A stretch of 64,000 nt of DNA from Silvimonas terrae. Its GTDB lineage: Bacteria; Pseudomonadota; Gammaproteobacteria; Burkholderiales; Chitinibacteraceae. Below the pieces are notes generated by a model, which ran no database searches, was not told the DNA's origin, and saw nothing but the letters and a program-made list of their open reading frames with translations. The stretch spans positions 62,001 through 126,000 of the forward strand of contig NZ_JACHHN010000002.1 of assembly GCF_014202765.1 (NCBI RefSeq), given 5' to 3'. Of the stretch, positions 1 through 9,946 are shown in pieces (the first letter of the stretch is position 1; each line of letters begins with the position of its first letter). The translations under genes and the position numbers were made by a program.

Positions 1-637
1 GCAATTTCCGGATGACCCGGAGCACGTACTGGTCAATTACCATGTGCGCTATATCGGCCAGGAGCGCGTGGCGGGGCAGGACACCAACATTTACGATTTC
101 GAGCCCAAAGACAAACTGCGTTATCCGCATCGCTACTGGGTTCATACCGATACCGGTTTGATGCTCAAGTCGGTGATGCTGGGTGTGCGGCATGAGCCCG
201 TTGAAGTCTTTGCGTTCTCGCAGGTGCAGATTGGCGGCACGATCGACAAACGTCAGCTCAAACCGGTTTACCCCGTCAAGCCGGCGCCGGTAGATGATGC
301 GCCAGGCACGTTGACCCTGCCCAAAGATCCAGAATGGGATATCCATAATCTGCCGGGTGGGTTCCGCCTGTTGAAAGTGGGTCAGCGCCCCATGGTGGGC
401 AAGCCGCGGCCAGTGATACACCACCTGTATGGTGATGGCCTCGTCACGCTCTCGGTGTTCATTGAACCGTTTGATCCGGCCGCACCGCTGGGTATTGCCC
501 AGCAAGCCGGGATTACCGTGTTTGCCCGCAAAGCTGGCCCGTATCTGATTACGGTACTGGGTGAAGTGCCCGCTGAAACGGTTCAGGCATTTAGCTATGC
601 CTATACGCCAAAAGGCGAAAAACCGAGCGCGCAGTAA
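1..637 (+). CDS. rseB: Sigma-E regulatory protein RseB/MucB, 3' part
   Basis: The frame is open from the window edge (first full codon at base 2), so the N-terminus lies outside. RseB is a periplasmic protein that binds the anti-sigma factor RseA and protects it from proteolysis, tuning the sigma-E envelope-stress response. The visible part carries the end of the large lipoprotein-like domain (motif YDFEPKDKLRYPHRYWVHTD, then a stretch of the form TGLMLKS) and the smaller C-terminal domain (GGFRLLKVGQRP, then HHLYGDGLVTLSVFIE). rseC and a DegQ/MucD protease follow, the classical rpoE-rseA-rseB-rseC-mucD order. The identification rests on these motifs and on context. Confidence 0.9.
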   Translation, partial: QFPDDPEHVLVNYHVRYIGQERVAGQDTNIYDFEPKDKLRYPHRYWVHTDTGLMLKSVMLGVRHEPVEVFAFSQVQIGGTIDKRQLKPVYPVKPAPVDDAPGTLTLPKDPEWDIHNLPGGFRLLKVGQRPMVGKPRPVIHHLYGDGLVTLSVFIEPFDPAAPLGIAQQAGITVFARKAGPYLITVLGEVPAETVQAFSYAYTPKGEKPSAQ

Positions 638-686
638 GCGAAGCACGCATAATTGCGCATTGGTGTGCCCATTGAAATGAACTCAT

Positions 687-1178
687 ATGATTGAAAGCGA
701 AGCACAAGTCGTCAGCCGTGAAGGCGAACATGTCTGGGTGCGGATTCGTCCCCATGCCCCTTGCGGCAATTGCGATCCGGAAACGGGATGCAAGTCGGTG
801 GCCATTACCCGCATGTTTGGTAATGCCAAAGAGGCATTTCGTGTCCGTAATACCGTGGATGCCCAGCCGGGTGACTTTGTCCGTATCGGCGTTGCTGACG
901 GCATGTTGCTGCGTACCGCGTTTGCCGCTTATGGCGTGCCCTTGATTGCCCTGATGGCTGGCGCGGTGATTGGCCGCAGCGTTGCACCGTTTGGCCTGCC
1001 AGACCTGGGCGCCGTCATCGGTGCTGCTGTGGGTTTTGTGGCGGGTTTCATGATTTTGCGTGGGCGCCGGCATCTGGCCACCCAGGCTGAACCGGCTACG
1101 CTGGAGCGCCTTCAACCTGGCGCGCAACCCATCAAGTTCTGTGATCGCAACACCCCCAGTCCGGATAGCGCACACTAA
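687..1178 (+). CDS. rseC: SoxR-reducing / sigma-E cluster protein RseC
   Basis: A 163-residue inner-membrane protein of the RseC/MucC family. The N-terminal part has the family cysteine cluster (CGNCDPETGC, about residues 28-37) and is followed by two closely spaced hydrophobic segments at about residues 75-95 and 105-122. RseC has been linked to sigma-E regulation and to the system that reduces SoxR. It lies 49 bp after rseB and just before the periplasmic protease gene, supporting an envelope-stress operon. The ATG at 687 is the first in frame. The tail after about residue 128 is polar and poorly conserved. Confidence 0.88.
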   Translation: MIESEAQVVSREGEHVWVRIRPHAPCGNCDPETGCKSVAITRMFGNAKEAFRVRNTVDAQPGDFVRIGVADGMLLRTAFAAYGVPLIALMAGAVIGRSVAPFGLPDLGAVIGAAVGFVAGFMILRGRRHLATQAEPATLERLQPGAQPIKFCDRNTPSPDSAH

Positions 1179-1253
1179 GCTTCAGGCTCTGCCTTGAACT
1201 TGTAGAGGGCGCGTTTGTCTGTGTTTGACCCGTTCCTGAACAGTGGCCAAATC

Positions 1254-2684
1254 ATGCAAATCAAAACCTTGATGCTTAGCGGTTGTATTGCCCTCAGCAG
1301 CCTTGCTGCCAGCGCAGCAGTGACTGGTCTGCCTGATTTCACGCAATTGGTGGAAAAAGAAGGCAAGGCGGTGGTGAATGTCTCGACCACCTCGACAGTG
1401 CGCGAGTCGGACGAACAGTCTGGACTGGATGAAGACACGCTTAATCTTTTGCGCCGTTTTGGTTTTCCGGTCCCCCCATCGGCCGGGCAACAGCAACCAC
1501 GCGAGCGTACAGCGCAGTCGCTCGGTTCGGGCTTCATCATTGACGCCAATGGCTATGTGTTGACCAATGCGCATGTCGTCGCGCAGGCGGATTCCATCAA
1601 GGTCACGCTGACCGACAAAAAAGAGTACAAGGCCACTGTCGTGGGTTCCGATACCCGCACCGACATTGCCCTGCTGAAGATTGAAGCGGCCAACTTGCCC
1701 AGAGTAGACCTGGGCAATTCTGATGCACTCAAGCCAGGCCAGTGGGTCGTTGCCATTGGCTCACCCTTCGGCTTTGAAAATACCGTCACCGCGGGGATTG
1801 TTTCGGCGACCGGGCGGCGTTTGCTGGATGAAAACCAGACCCCGTTTATCCAGACTGATGTCGCGATCAATCCCGGTAATTCTGGTGGACCGCTGTTCAA
1901 TATGGATGGCCAGGTGGTTGGGATTAACTCCCAGATTTACAGCCGTTCTGGCGGTTTTATGGGCTTGTCGTTCTCCATTCCGATCAATGAAGCCATGAAA
2001 GTGGTGGATGAACTGAAGGCGCACGGCAAAGTGACGCGTGGCCGCATTGGTGTGGCCGTGCAGGCGGTTAACGACGATCTGGCCAGAAGCTTTGGCCTCG
2101 CAAAGACCCAAGGCGCATTGGTTTCTGCGGTAGACAAGGATGGTCCAGCCGGCAAGGCGGGCGTCAAACCGGGTGATATTGTGCTCAAATTCAATGGGCA
2201 GCCGGTGGAAGAGAGCGGTGATTTGCCGCGTCTGGTTACGGCGACCAAGCCGGGGTCCACGGCCACCATGCAGATCTGGCGTGACAAGGCAGCCAAAGAT
2301 GTTTCGTTGACGGTGGGCACGCTGGACGAACAAGATGAGGCCGCGTCGGGCAAACCTGGCAAACAAGGCGGCAAAAAGAGTGATGAGGCGGTCTCCGCGC
2401 GTCGCTTTGGCCTCTCGCTGATTGAGCTCAATCCACGACAGTTGAAACAGCTGGGCATCAAATACGGTGTAGGCGTGCAGGGGGCTAGTGGTGCCGCCAT
2501 GCGCGCCGGGCTGCAGGCCGGTGATGTGATCGTAGGCATTGCCGGGACTGATTTGACCAGCTTTGCCCAGTTGAAACAGTCGCTGGAAGCCCTCAAAGCG
2601 GGTGAAAGCCTGGCGCTTAGAGTGATGCGGCAAGATGGCTCCTTGTTCCTGACCATCAAGGCGCCCACAGACAAGGATAAATGA
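1254..2684 (+). CDS. degQ: Periplasmic serine endoprotease DegQ/MucD (HtrA family)
   Basis: A 476-residue HtrA-type protease and chaperone that degrades misfolded periplasmic proteins. I chose the ATG at 1254 over the upstream TTG at 1215 because it opens directly into a Sec signal peptide (MQIKTLMLSG, cleavage near ASAA). The trypsin-like domain has the triad His107 (TNAHVV), Asp137 (RTDIALLK) and Ser210 (NPGNSGGP). Two PDZ domains follow, at about residues 265-355 and 375-470. Its position behind rseB-rseC points to MucD, the sigma-E-linked member. The stop overlaps the next start (ATGA), so the two are translationally coupled. Confidence 0.93.
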   Translation: MQIKTLMLSGCIALSSLAASAAVTGLPDFTQLVEKEGKAVVNVSTTSTVRESDEQSGLDEDTLNLLRRFGFPVPPSAGQQQPRERTAQSLGSGFIIDANGYVLTNAHVVAQADSIKVTLTDKKEYKATVVGSDTRTDIALLKIEAANLPRVDLGNSDALKPGQWVVAIGSPFGFENTVTAGIVSATGRRLLDENQTPFIQTDVAINPGNSGGPLFNMDGQVVGINSQIYSRSGGFMGLSFSIPINEAMKVVDELKAHGKVTRGRIGVAVQAVNDDLARSFGLAKTQGALVSAVDKDGPAGKAGVKPGDIVLKFNGQPVEESGDLPRLVTATKPGSTATMQIWRDKAAKDVSLTVGTLDEQDEAASGKPGKQGGKKSDEAVSARRFGLSLIELNPRQLKQLGIKYGVGVQGASGAAMRAGLQAGDVIVGIAGTDLTSFAQLKQSLEALKAGESLALRVMRQDGSLFLTIKAPTDKDK

Positions 2685-2944
2685 ACGCAATGACCATGCC
2701 CATGCAGCTACGCCTTTACGGTCGCGAGTATTGCAGCCTGTGCCTTAATATGCGCGAGCAACTTGATGCGCTGTCGCGGCAACGCGGTTTTCATGTGACC
2801 TGGATCGACATTGACGACAATGACGATCTGGAAGACCGTTACGGCGAGCTGGTTCCGGTGCTGGCAGACAGTCTGGATGCAGAAATTTGTCACTACCACC
2901 TGGACCTGGAAGCGCTGGATGCCTGGCTGGTCAAGGCGCATTAA
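2681..2944 (+). CDS. Glutaredoxin-family small protein
   Basis: An 87-residue protein of the glutaredoxin-like family (DUF836 type). The fold signature is LYGREYCSLC near residues 10-19, a CxxC active-site motif after a first beta strand, followed by an acidic stretch (WIDIDDNDDLEDRYGE) and the cis-proline-like segment LVPVL. It is probably a cytoplasmic thiol-disulfide protein; its substrate is unknown. It overlaps the protease stop by four bases (ATGA) and so is the last gene of the envelope-stress unit. Several in-frame ATGs lie near the start; 2681 is preferred because of the overlap. Confidence 0.82.
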   Translation: MNAMTMPMQLRLYGREYCSLCLNMREQLDALSRQRGFHVTWIDIDDNDDLEDRYGELVPVLADSLDAEICHYHLDLEALDAWLVKAH

Positions 2945-2976
2945 GTCAAGCCGGGCAGGGCGGCGGGCCGATGTTT

Positions 2977-3005
2977 TTGTTTGCAGCCCCGATTTCCGGT
3001 AAAAT
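2977..3005 (+). promoter_or_regulatory. Sigma70-like promoter ahead of lepA
   Basis: TTGTTT (2977-2982) is separated by exactly 17 bases from TAAAAT (3000-3005), a good match to a housekeeping promoter. Transcription would begin near 3012, about 100 bases before lepA and just upstream of the terminator-like hairpin at 3033-3058. Confidence 0.55.
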
Positions 3006-3032
3006 CCGTTCCAGTTATCCGGCTATCAACCG

Positions 3033-3058
3033 AGGGGCACGCAGGCGTGCCCCTTTTT
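3033..3058 (+). terminator. Rho-independent terminator-like hairpin upstream of lepA
   Basis: GGGGCACGC (3034-3042) and GCGTGCCCC (3045-3053) form a perfect 9-bp stem followed by TTTTT. It could simply terminate the rseB-rseC-degQ-glutaredoxin transcript, but it lies downstream of the apparent lepA promoter, so it may also act in the lepA leader. Confidence 0.75.
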
Positions 3059-3110
3059 GCAGTTGCGCGCCACATCTGCCCACTGCCTTGAAACAGACTG
3101 AAATCACTCG

Positions 3111-4904
3111 ATGAAGCACATTCGCAATTTTTCCATCATTGCCCACATTGACCATGGCAAGTCGACGCTGGCAGACCGTTTTATCCAGTTTTGTGGCGGC
3201 CTCGAAGCGCGCGAGATGTCCGAGCAAGTGCTCGACTCGATGGACATCGAGAAAGAACGCGGTATTACCATCAAGGCGCAAACCGCTGCGCTGACCTACA
3301 AGGCACGTGATGGTCAGGTCTACAACCTGAACCTGATTGACACCCCGGGACACGTGGACTTCAGCTATGAAGTCAGTCGTTCGCTGGCTGCCTGTGAAGG
3401 CGCGCTGCTGGTGGTGGATGCCTCGCAAGGCGTGGAAGCCCAGACCGTTGCCAACTGCTACACCGCCATTGAACAGGGTGTGGAAGTGGTGGCCGTGCTC
3501 AACAAGATTGACTTGCCCGCCGCTGAACCCGAGCGCGTGATCCAGGAAATCGAAGACATCGTCGGCATTGAAGCTACTGACGCGGTGCGTGCTTCTGCTA
3601 AAAATGGCATCGGCATTGAAGACATCCTGGAAGAAGTGGTGCGTCGCGTGCCGGAGCCCAAGGGCAATCCGGATGGCCCGCTCAAGGCCTTGATTATTGA
3701 TTCCTGGTTCGACAACTACGTGGGCGTAATCATGCTGGTCCGCGTGGTAGATGGCGAACTGCGGCCCAAGGACAAGATTCTGTTCATGTCGACCAAAGCG
3801 CAGCATCTGTGCGAACAGGTTGGCGTGTTTACCCCCAAATCGGTTCAGCGCGACGTCCTGCGTGCCGGTGAGGTGGGTTTTGTGATTGCCGGCATCAAAG
3901 AGCTGGCCAGCGCCAAGGTCGGCGATACCGTTACCCTGGTCAAGCCCGCAGCAGAAGCGCCGTTGCCCGGTTTCAAGGAAGTGAAATCGCAGGTGTTCGC
4001 CGGGCTGTATCCGGTGGAAAGCCACGATTTTGAAGCCTTGCGGGAATCACTGGAAAAACTGCAGCTCAACGATGCCTCACTGCATTTTGAGCCGGAAGTC
4101 TCGCAGGCACTGGGTTTTGGATTCCGCTGCGGTTTCCTGGGGTTGTTGCACCTGGAAATTGTGCAAGAACGCCTTGAGCGCGAATTCGACATGGATCTCA
4201 TCACCACGGCACCGACCGTGGTGTACGAAGTGCTGATGAAAGACGGCACGATTGTCGAAGTGGAAAACCCCTCCAAGCTGCCGGACCCCGGCAAGGTGGA
4301 AGAAATCCGCGAGCCCATCATCACTTCCACCATCCTCGTACCACAGGACTACGTGGGCGCGGTGATGACGTTGTGCAACCAGAAGCGCGGCGCGCAACGC
4401 AATATGCAGTACATGGGCCGTCAGGTCATGCTGACGTATGACATGCCTATGGCGGAAGTGGTCATGGACTTCTTTGACAAGCTCAAATCTGTGTCGCGCG
4501 GCTATGCTTCGCTGGATTATGACTTCAAGGAATTCCGCTCTGACGACCTGGTGAAACTGGACGTGCTGGTCAATGGCGAGCGGGTCGATGCGCTGAGCCT
4601 GATCGTGCACCGCGCCAGTTCGGTGTACCGTGGCCGCGAACTTGTTTCCAAAATGCGGGAACTCATTCCGCGCCAGATGTTCGATATTGCCATCCAGGCC
4701 GCAATTGGCGCCCATATCATTGCCCGTGAAACAGTCAAAGCCATGCGCAAAGACGTGCTGGCAAAGTGTTACGGTGGCGATATTACCCGCAAGAAAAAGC
4801 TGCTGGAGAAACAGAAAGCAGGTAAAAAGCGCATGAAACAGGTGGGTAACGTGGAAATTCCACAAGAGGCTTTCCTCGCCATCCTGCAAGTCAGCGACAA
4901 ATAA
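3111..4904 (+). CDS. lepA: Elongation factor 4 (LepA), ribosomal GTPase
   Basis: A 597-residue translational GTPase, the usual length for LepA/EF4, which acts on the ribosome (back-translocation and biogenesis roles have been proposed). The G motifs are AHIDHGKST (G1, residues about 11-19), RGITI (G2), DTPGHVDF (G3), NKIDLP (G4) and a SAK-type G5. The EF-G-like domains follow, and the C-terminus has the LepA-specific lysine-rich end ([17 protein letters not shown]). It heads the conserved lepA-lepB-DUF4845-rnc-era-recO-pdxJ cluster. Confidence 0.97.
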   Translation: MKHIRNFSIIAHIDHGKSTLADRFIQFCGGLEAREMSEQVLDSMDIEKERGITIKAQTAALTYKARDGQVYNLNLIDTPGHVDFSYEVSRSLAACEGALLVVDASQGVEAQTVANCYTAIEQGVEVVAVLNKIDLPAAEPERVIQEIEDIVGIEATDAVRASAKNGIGIEDILEEVVRRVPEPKGNPDGPLKALIIDSWFDNYVGVIMLVRVVDGELRPKDKILFMSTKAQHLCEQVGVFTPKSVQRDVLRAGEVGFVIAGIKELASAKVGDTVTLVKPAAEAPLPGFKEVKSQVFAGLYPVESHDFEALRESLEKLQLNDASLHFEPEVSQALGFGFRCGFLGLLHLEIVQERLEREFDMDLITTAPTVVYEVLMKDGTIVEVENPSKLPDPGKVEEIREPIITSTILVPQDYVGAVMTLCNQKRGAQRNMQYMGRQVMLTYDMPMAEVVMDFFDKLKSVSRGYASLDYDFKEFRSDDLVKLDVLVNGERVDALSLIVHRASSVYRGRELVSKMRELIPRQMFDIAIQAAIGAHIIARETVKAMRKDVLAKCYGGDITRKKKLLEKQKAGKKRMKQVGNVEIPQEAFLAILQVSDK

Positions 4905-4986
4905 CTACAAACACGGTCAACGGCATGTGCTGGCGGGGTGACGAAACGCCCCGCCTGTTCCAATCCAATCCATAACAAGGTTTCTG

Positions 4987-5949
4987 ATGAACTGGCTTTT
5001 TATCGGCATCGTGGTGACTTTGCTTGGCCCGATCATGATCGCGCTGGGCAGCAAGCAGGAACGTACCGGTCCGGAAGCGCCGCAACTGGTGCAGTACGGT
5101 TACCTCTTTGCGATTGTGGGCGTGTTTATCCTGCTGGTGCAGTACCTGTCGATCGCTGCCGCCATGCTGGTGTTTGTCCTGCTGACCGGCATCGTCTGGG
5201 GGCTGGACAAGTTTGTGCTGGGTAAAAAGCGGGGCACTGCCCACGTGCCGGACTGGGTTGAATATGGCCGCGGCTTTTTCCCGGTGATCCTGGTGGTATT
5301 CCTGCTGCGCTCGTTCCTGATCGAGCCTTACCAGATTCCGTCTTCCTCCATGCGTCCGGGCCTCGTGGTCGGCGATTTCATTGTGGTGAACAAGTTTGCT
5401 TATGGCTTGCGTGTGCCTGTGCTGAACAATGTGTTCGTGCCGGTGGGCAAGCCACAGCACGGTGACGTGATGGTGTTCAACTACCCGGAAAACCCGGCAG
5501 TGAACTACATCAAGCGGACCATCGGTGTTCCGGGTGACACCGTGGAGTACCGCAACAAGCATCTGACCATCAACGGTCAGCCCGTGCCAACGCAAGATGC
5601 CGGTACGCTCGATTATGTGGAAGACGGCGTGCAGTTGGTGCGCAACAAGCAGTTCCTGGAAAAGCAGGGCGAGCATGTCTACAACACGCTGGAAGCCATC
5701 GAGAATCCGCCATACGTAATGCTTTCGGAGGTGCGTGACTTTCCGTACCGCGAAAACTGCCGCTATGATGACGAAGGTTTTACCTGCAAGGTGCCGGACG
5801 GGTATTACTTCATGATGGGCGACAACCGCGACCACTCTGCGGACAGCCGTTATTGGGGTTTTGTGCCGGACAAATACGTGGTGGGCAAGGCATTCCTGGT
5901 GTGGTTCAACCCCAAGCAGTTGAGCCGTATCGGTACCGTCATTCACTAA
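4987..5949 (+). CDS. lepB: Signal peptidase I
   Basis: A 320-residue inner-membrane leader peptidase that removes Sec and Tat signal peptides. Two hydrophobic segments at the N-terminus (about residues 1-20 and 34-62) precede the periplasmic catalytic domain. The nucleophile serine is in PSSSMRPGL, the general-base lysine in YIKRTIGVPGD, and the C-terminal family signature is MGDNRDHSADSR. It follows lepA by 82 bp, the standard lepA-lepB arrangement, with an AAGG ribosome-binding site about 8 bases before the ATG. Confidence 0.96.
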   Translation: MNWLFIGIVVTLLGPIMIALGSKQERTGPEAPQLVQYGYLFAIVGVFILLVQYLSIAAAMLVFVLLTGIVWGLDKFVLGKKRGTAHVPDWVEYGRGFFPVILVVFLLRSFLIEPYQIPSSSMRPGLVVGDFIVVNKFAYGLRVPVLNNVFVPVGKPQHGDVMVFNYPENPAVNYIKRTIGVPGDTVEYRNKHLTINGQPVPTQDAGTLDYVEDGVQLVRNKQFLEKQGEHVYNTLEAIENPPYVMLSEVRDFPYRENCRYDDEGFTCKVPDGYYFMMGDNRDHSADSRYWGFVPDKYVVGKAFLVWFNPKQLSRIGTVIH

Positions 5950-6017
5950 ACACAGCCGCGCACGGCTGTTTGCCAACCGGGCAGGATGATCCGGGGGCAT
6001 GAAGGGGACTATAAAAA

Positions 6018-6386
6018 ATGCGCAAGCAAGCGGGTTTGTCGTTCTTTGGTTTTATCATCGTCGCCATGGTGATTGGTGCGGCGGCGGTAACTTTCTTCAA
6101 AGTGGTACCGGCCTGGGTTGAGTATTTCAATATCCAGAGAACCATCACTTCGCTGGTCAAAGAAGAAGGAAGCGCACCGCCTGCTGAAATTCGTGGCGCA
6201 TTTGAAAAGCACGCGGAAATTGATGATTACGTCTCAGTGAAGGCAGACGATCTCAAAATCTCTCAGGCTGGTGGCACGACCAATATCAGCGTCAGCTACG
6301 AGCGTGTAGTGCCCTTGGTTGGTAATACCAGTCTGCTTTTTGCATTCGATATTTCCAAATCAAGCGGGCCGGCGGCAGGTCAGTAA
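6018..6386 (+). CDS. DUF4845 membrane-anchored protein
   Basis: A 122-residue protein of the DUF4845 family, commonly found between lepB and rnc in betaproteobacteria. One N-terminal transmembrane helix (about residues 8-30, GLSFFGFIIVAMVIGAAAVT) anchors a small extracytoplasmic domain. The function is not established. A strong AGGGGA ribosome-binding site lies about 9 bases before the ATG, and the stop is 3 bases from the rnc start, so the two are probably cotranslated. Confidence 0.8.
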   Translation: MRKQAGLSFFGFIIVAMVIGAAAVTFFKVVPAWVEYFNIQRTITSLVKEEGSAPPAEIRGAFEKHAEIDDYVSVKADDLKISQAGGTTNISVSYERVVPLVGNTSLLFAFDISKSSGPAAGQ

Positions 6387-6389
6387 ACA

Positions 6390-7100
6390 GTGTCTATCGT
6401 GCTTCCTCCCGAGCACCTGCAAAAGGTGCTCGGTTATACCTTTTCCGAGCAGCGCCTCATCAAGCAGGCGCTGACTCATCGCAGCTTCGCTTCTACCCAC
6501 AACGAACGCCTTGAGTTTGTCGGTGATGCCGTACTGAATGCGGTGGTCGGGCGTTCGTTGTACATCCATTTTCCCAAGCTCAATGAGGGTGAGTTGTCGC
6601 GCTTGCGCGCCAGCCTTGTGCGGCAAGAGTCTTTGGCCAATGTCGCCAGCGAACTCAATCTGGGCGACTATCTATGGTTGGGCGAGGGTGAACTGAAAAG
6701 TGGTGGTCATCGCCGCCCGTCCATTCTGGCTGATGCGCTGGAAGCGATTTTTGGCGCAGCCTGGCTGGACGGTGGTTTTGAAGCGGCGCAATCGATTATC
6801 GAGCGGCTGTTTGTCAGCCGTATCGAGTCCATTGATCCGGCGCGTGCGCTCAAAGACCCGAAAACTGCGCTGCAAGAGTGGTTGCAGGCCCGTCACCACG
6901 CCTTGCCGTTGTATGAAGTGGTACGGCAGGAAGGCGAGTCGCCCAATCTCGTGTTCGAGATGTCCTGCAGTATTCCGGCACTGAAAGTCACCACGCTGGC
7001 GCAAGGCCCAAGCCGGCGTTCAGCAGAACAACTTGCCGCCGGTGAAGCACTGGGTATGCTGAAAGAGAAATACCCAGGCAAAGCGCCCCGGCGCGCCTGA
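6390..7100 (+). CDS. rnc: Ribonuclease III
   Basis: A 236-residue double-stranded RNA endonuclease acting in rRNA processing and mRNA turnover. The catalytic domain (about residues 5-130) carries the signature [13 protein letters not shown] with the acidic metal ligands, and a second acidic cluster in [11 protein letters not shown]. The dsRNA-binding domain occupies about residues 155-225. The start is GTG at 6390, three bases after the DUF4845 stop. The next gene, era, is its usual partner. Confidence 0.96.
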   Translation: MSIVLPPEHLQKVLGYTFSEQRLIKQALTHRSFASTHNERLEFVGDAVLNAVVGRSLYIHFPKLNEGELSRLRASLVRQESLANVASELNLGDYLWLGEGELKSGGHRRPSILADALEAIFGAAWLDGGFEAAQSIIERLFVSRIESIDPARALKDPKTALQEWLQARHHALPLYEVVRQEGESPNLVFEMSCSIPALKVTTLAQGPSRRSAEQLAAGEALGMLKEKYPGKAPRRA

Positions 7101-7156
7101 GTGTCCCGCCCGCTTGCCGGGCCGACCTGCAATTCAATTCAAGTCTGGAGCCTGTC

Positions 7157-8092
7157 ATGGCTGATTCCGAAGTTATCGCCGGTGCGCAAAGCGCCGACGG
7201 GTTCCGTTGTGGTTTTGTGGCCATTGTCGGGCGTCCGAACGTGGGTAAATCCACGCTGATGAACCACCTGATTGGTCAAAAGATCAGTATCACCTCACGC
7301 AAGGCGCAAACGACGCGCCACCGCATTACTGGCGTGTATACCTCAGACGAAGCGCAGTTTGTCTTTGTCGATACTCCCGGTTTTCAGACCCGTTACAAAA
7401 ACGCGCTGAATGATGCGATGAACCGCAACGTAACCACCACGCTGGCCGATGTGGATGCGGTGCTGTTCCTGGTTGAAGCCGGGCAGTTTGGCGCGGCCGA
7501 CGAAGCGGTGCTCAAGCTGTTGCCCAAGCATCGACCCGTGTTGCTGGTGATCACCAAAATTGATCAACTGGCGCAAAAAGATGCGCTGCTGCCATTCATT
7601 GAGAAGATTGCCGGCCAGTTTGATTTTCATGCCATCGTCCCGGTCTCGGCCTTGCGCGGGCAGCAACTCGACGTACTGATGAAAACGGTACAGCCGCTGT
7701 TGCCAGAGTCCGTTCCGATGTATCCGGAAGACCATATCACCGACCGCAATTCCCGTTTCCTGGCGGCCGAGATCGTGCGCGAGAAGCTCTTTCGCACGCT
7801 GGGCGATGAGCTGCCTTACGCCATGACGGTTGAGATCGAGAAATTTGACGAAGAAACCATGCGTGACGGTCGCCCGCTTTATCGGATCTATGCCGCTGTG
7901 CTGGTAGATCGTGACGGTCAGAAAGCCATTTTGATCGGCAAGAATGGCGAGAAGCTCAAGCGGATCGCCACCGAGTCGCGCCAGGATATGGAAAAGCTCT
8001 TTGACGCCAAGGTGTATCTGGAAGTCTGGGTCAAGGTCAAAAGCGGCTGGGCAGACGATACGCGCGTGCTGCGTCAGCAAGGTTTTGAATAA
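7157..8092 (+). CDS. era: GTPase Era
   Basis: A 311-residue essential GTPase that binds the 3' end of 16S rRNA during 30S assembly. The GTPase domain shows GRPNVGKST (G1), DTPGFQ (G3) and TKIDQL (G4). The C-terminal KH RNA-binding domain contains [16 protein letters not shown] near residues 255-270. Family members have a few residues before the P-loop; here the N-terminus is about 15 residues longer. It sits in the rnc-era-recO cluster. Confidence 0.96.
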   Translation: MADSEVIAGAQSADGFRCGFVAIVGRPNVGKSTLMNHLIGQKISITSRKAQTTRHRITGVYTSDEAQFVFVDTPGFQTRYKNALNDAMNRNVTTTLADVDAVLFLVEAGQFGAADEAVLKLLPKHRPVLLVITKIDQLAQKDALLPFIEKIAGQFDFHAIVPVSALRGQQLDVLMKTVQPLLPESVPMYPEDHITDRNSRFLAAEIVREKLFRTLGDELPYAMTVEIEKFDEETMRDGRPLYRIYAAVLVDRDGQKAILIGKNGEKLKRIATESRQDMEKLFDAKVYLEVWVKVKSGWADDTRVLRQQGFE

Positions 8093-8110
8093 AGCAGGCG
8101 GAGTCCAGAT

Positions 8111-8896
8111 TTGGCGCGCCGCCCGCCCGGCTCTCCCGCTCCTGCCCCCAAAGTGTCCCGTACGCGCGGTGGCAAAGGCCAGCCGCGTGTAGACACGCAG
8201 CCTGCATTTATCCTGCATCAGTATGCCTGGCGCGAAACCAGTCGGCTGATTGAGGTGTTTTCTCGCGACCATGGTCGTGTCTCTATCGCTGCCCGCGGCG
8301 TGCAGCGGCCAGGTTCGCAATTACGCGGCACGCTGCTGGCGTTCCAGCCCTTGCTGATGTCCTGGTTTGGTGGTACTGACGTCAAAACGCTGCATGCCGC
8401 AGAATGGCAGGGTGGCATTGCCCAGCCGTCTGGTTTGCCATTGCTGTGTGGCTTTTATCTGAACGAACTGCTGGTGCGCTTGTTACCGCGAGAAGAACCC
8501 CAGCCGCGGCTGTTTACTGCCTACTATGAAGCGGTGCGGGATCTGTCGGCGCTGCCCGCCGCAGCCGGCAACGCCGTCGAGCCGATACTGCGCGGCTTCG
8601 AGCTCGCCCTGTTGAGTGAACTGGGTTACGGCGTTGATCTTGCCCATGACGTCACGGGCGCTGCTGTGGTGCCCGATCAACAATATGATTTTGTGGCAGG
8701 CCAGGGTTTGATCGTTGCTGACAGTCGTGGCGGCCGCTTTGACGGTGACGTCATGCAAGCCCTTGCCAAAGGCCTGCTTGCTGACGAGCGTGCGCTGGCG
8801 CAAGGCAAGTTGTTGATGCGGCAGGCGCTCACTGTGGCCTTGGGTGATGCGCCCTTGCACACGCGCCAGCTATTGCTGGACTTGCAACGCATTTAG
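8111..8896 (+). CDS. recO: DNA repair protein RecO
   Basis: A 261-residue recombination mediator that anneals SSB-coated DNA and loads RecA with RecR. The N-terminal OB fold includes FILHQYAWRETSRLIEVFSR, followed by an alpha-helical domain with a GFELALLSELGYG segment. No ATG is available at the N-terminus: TTG at 8111 is preceded by GGAG about 8 bases upstream, with a GTG 42 bases downstream as the alternative. The basic, proline-rich first 30 residues are unusual, so the true start could be the later one. Confidence 0.9.
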   Translation: MARRPPGSPAPAPKVSRTRGGKGQPRVDTQPAFILHQYAWRETSRLIEVFSRDHGRVSIAARGVQRPGSQLRGTLLAFQPLLMSWFGGTDVKTLHAAEWQGGIAQPSGLPLLCGFYLNELLVRLLPREEPQPRLFTAYYEAVRDLSALPAAAGNAVEPILRGFELALLSELGYGVDLAHDVTGAAVVPDQQYDFVAGQGLIVADSRGGRFDGDVMQALAKGLLADERALAQGKLLMRQALTVALGDAPLHTRQLLLDLQRI

Positions 8897-9057
8897 GCCA
8901 CGACCATTGGCAAAACGGGCCGATGTCCAGTTCTGGCTTGGGTGCAGGGCAGGAGTGGCTTATGATTAAGGCGTGAGTTTGCCCGGTGGCAGCGATACGC
9001 AACATTCAGGGTGTATCCTCAGGCGGACAAGCAACGTTGCATTGGAGAAACAGTTTC

Positions 9058-9828
9058 ATGGCTGGTGACCTTTCGCTTGGCGTCAATATCGATCACGTCG
9101 CAACGCTGCGCAACGCACGCGATGCCCGTTACCCAAGCCCGGTCTTTGCCGCGCAGGTGGCAGAACAGGCTGGGGCGGATCACATCACCGTGCACCTGCG
9201 GGAAGATCGTCGCCATGTGGGCGATGAAGATGTCCGGTTGATCAAGGCATTGCTGCAAACCCGCATGAATCTGCAAATGGCGCTCAACCCGGCGCTGCTC
9301 GATTTCGTGCTGGGCATTGCGCCCCAGGATGTCTGCCTTGTCCCGGCGGATGGCGATCAGCAAAGTGGCTCGCACGGGCTGGATGTGCGGGGCAATCGGG
9401 CCGAGGTTGGGGAGTACATCAAAAAACTGAACGCGGCGGGTGTGCGCACCAGCGTATTGCTGGCCCCCGATTTCGAACAGATTCGCCTTGCCCATGCGCT
9501 TGGCGCGCAAGCCATTGAACTTGATACAGGGCGGTACGCAGCCGCGCTTGATCGAAAAGCCAGAGAGACAGAATATGCCCGGGTCAAGGTAGCGGCAGAA
9601 TACGCGGCCAACCTGGGGCTGGTGATTTCCGCCGGGCACGGTTTGAACTATCACAATGCCGAGCCGATTGCGGCGATTGCCCAGGTCTCTGAACTGAATA
9701 TCGGGCACGCGATCATTGCACATGCATTGATTGTCGGGTTGCCGACCGCCGTGCGTGAAATGAAAATGCTGATGATCCGGGCCCGTTTGACGGCCAAGCG
9801 TGAACTGGCGGAAGACGACGATAACTGA
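9058..9828 (+). CDS. pdxJ: Pyridoxine 5'-phosphate synthase
   Basis: A 256-residue TIM-barrel enzyme that condenses 1-deoxy-xylulose 5-phosphate with 3-amino-2-oxopropyl phosphate in the last step of de novo vitamin B6 synthesis. The N-terminus LGVNIDHVATLRNAR and the segments HLREDRRHVGDED and SAGHGLNYHN are typical. The ATG at 9058 is used rather than the upstream frame opening at 8986, because a GGAGAAA ribosome-binding site lies about 8 bases before it and conservation begins there. Confidence 0.95.
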   Translation: MAGDLSLGVNIDHVATLRNARDARYPSPVFAAQVAEQAGADHITVHLREDRRHVGDEDVRLIKALLQTRMNLQMALNPALLDFVLGIAPQDVCLVPADGDQQSGSHGLDVRGNRAEVGEYIKKLNAAGVRTSVLLAPDFEQIRLAHALGAQAIELDTGRYAAALDRKARETEYARVKVAAEYAANLGLVISAGHGLNYHNAEPIAAIAQVSELNIGHAIIAHALIVGLPTAVREMKMLMIRARLTAKRELAEDDDN

Positions 9829-9946
9829 TCTGCTGAACTGATGCCTGTAGAACGGGTCGCAACAGAGGGTGGTCTGGTGTAAACAAAGGCAGGCCATGCC
9901 GCGTTTTTAGTGAACAAGCCGAATCGTCAAGTCCAAAGGGGGTGCC

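Noticed and set aside
8986-9057. N-terminal extension of PdxJ
   Set aside because: Conservation and a GGAG site support the ATG at 9058.
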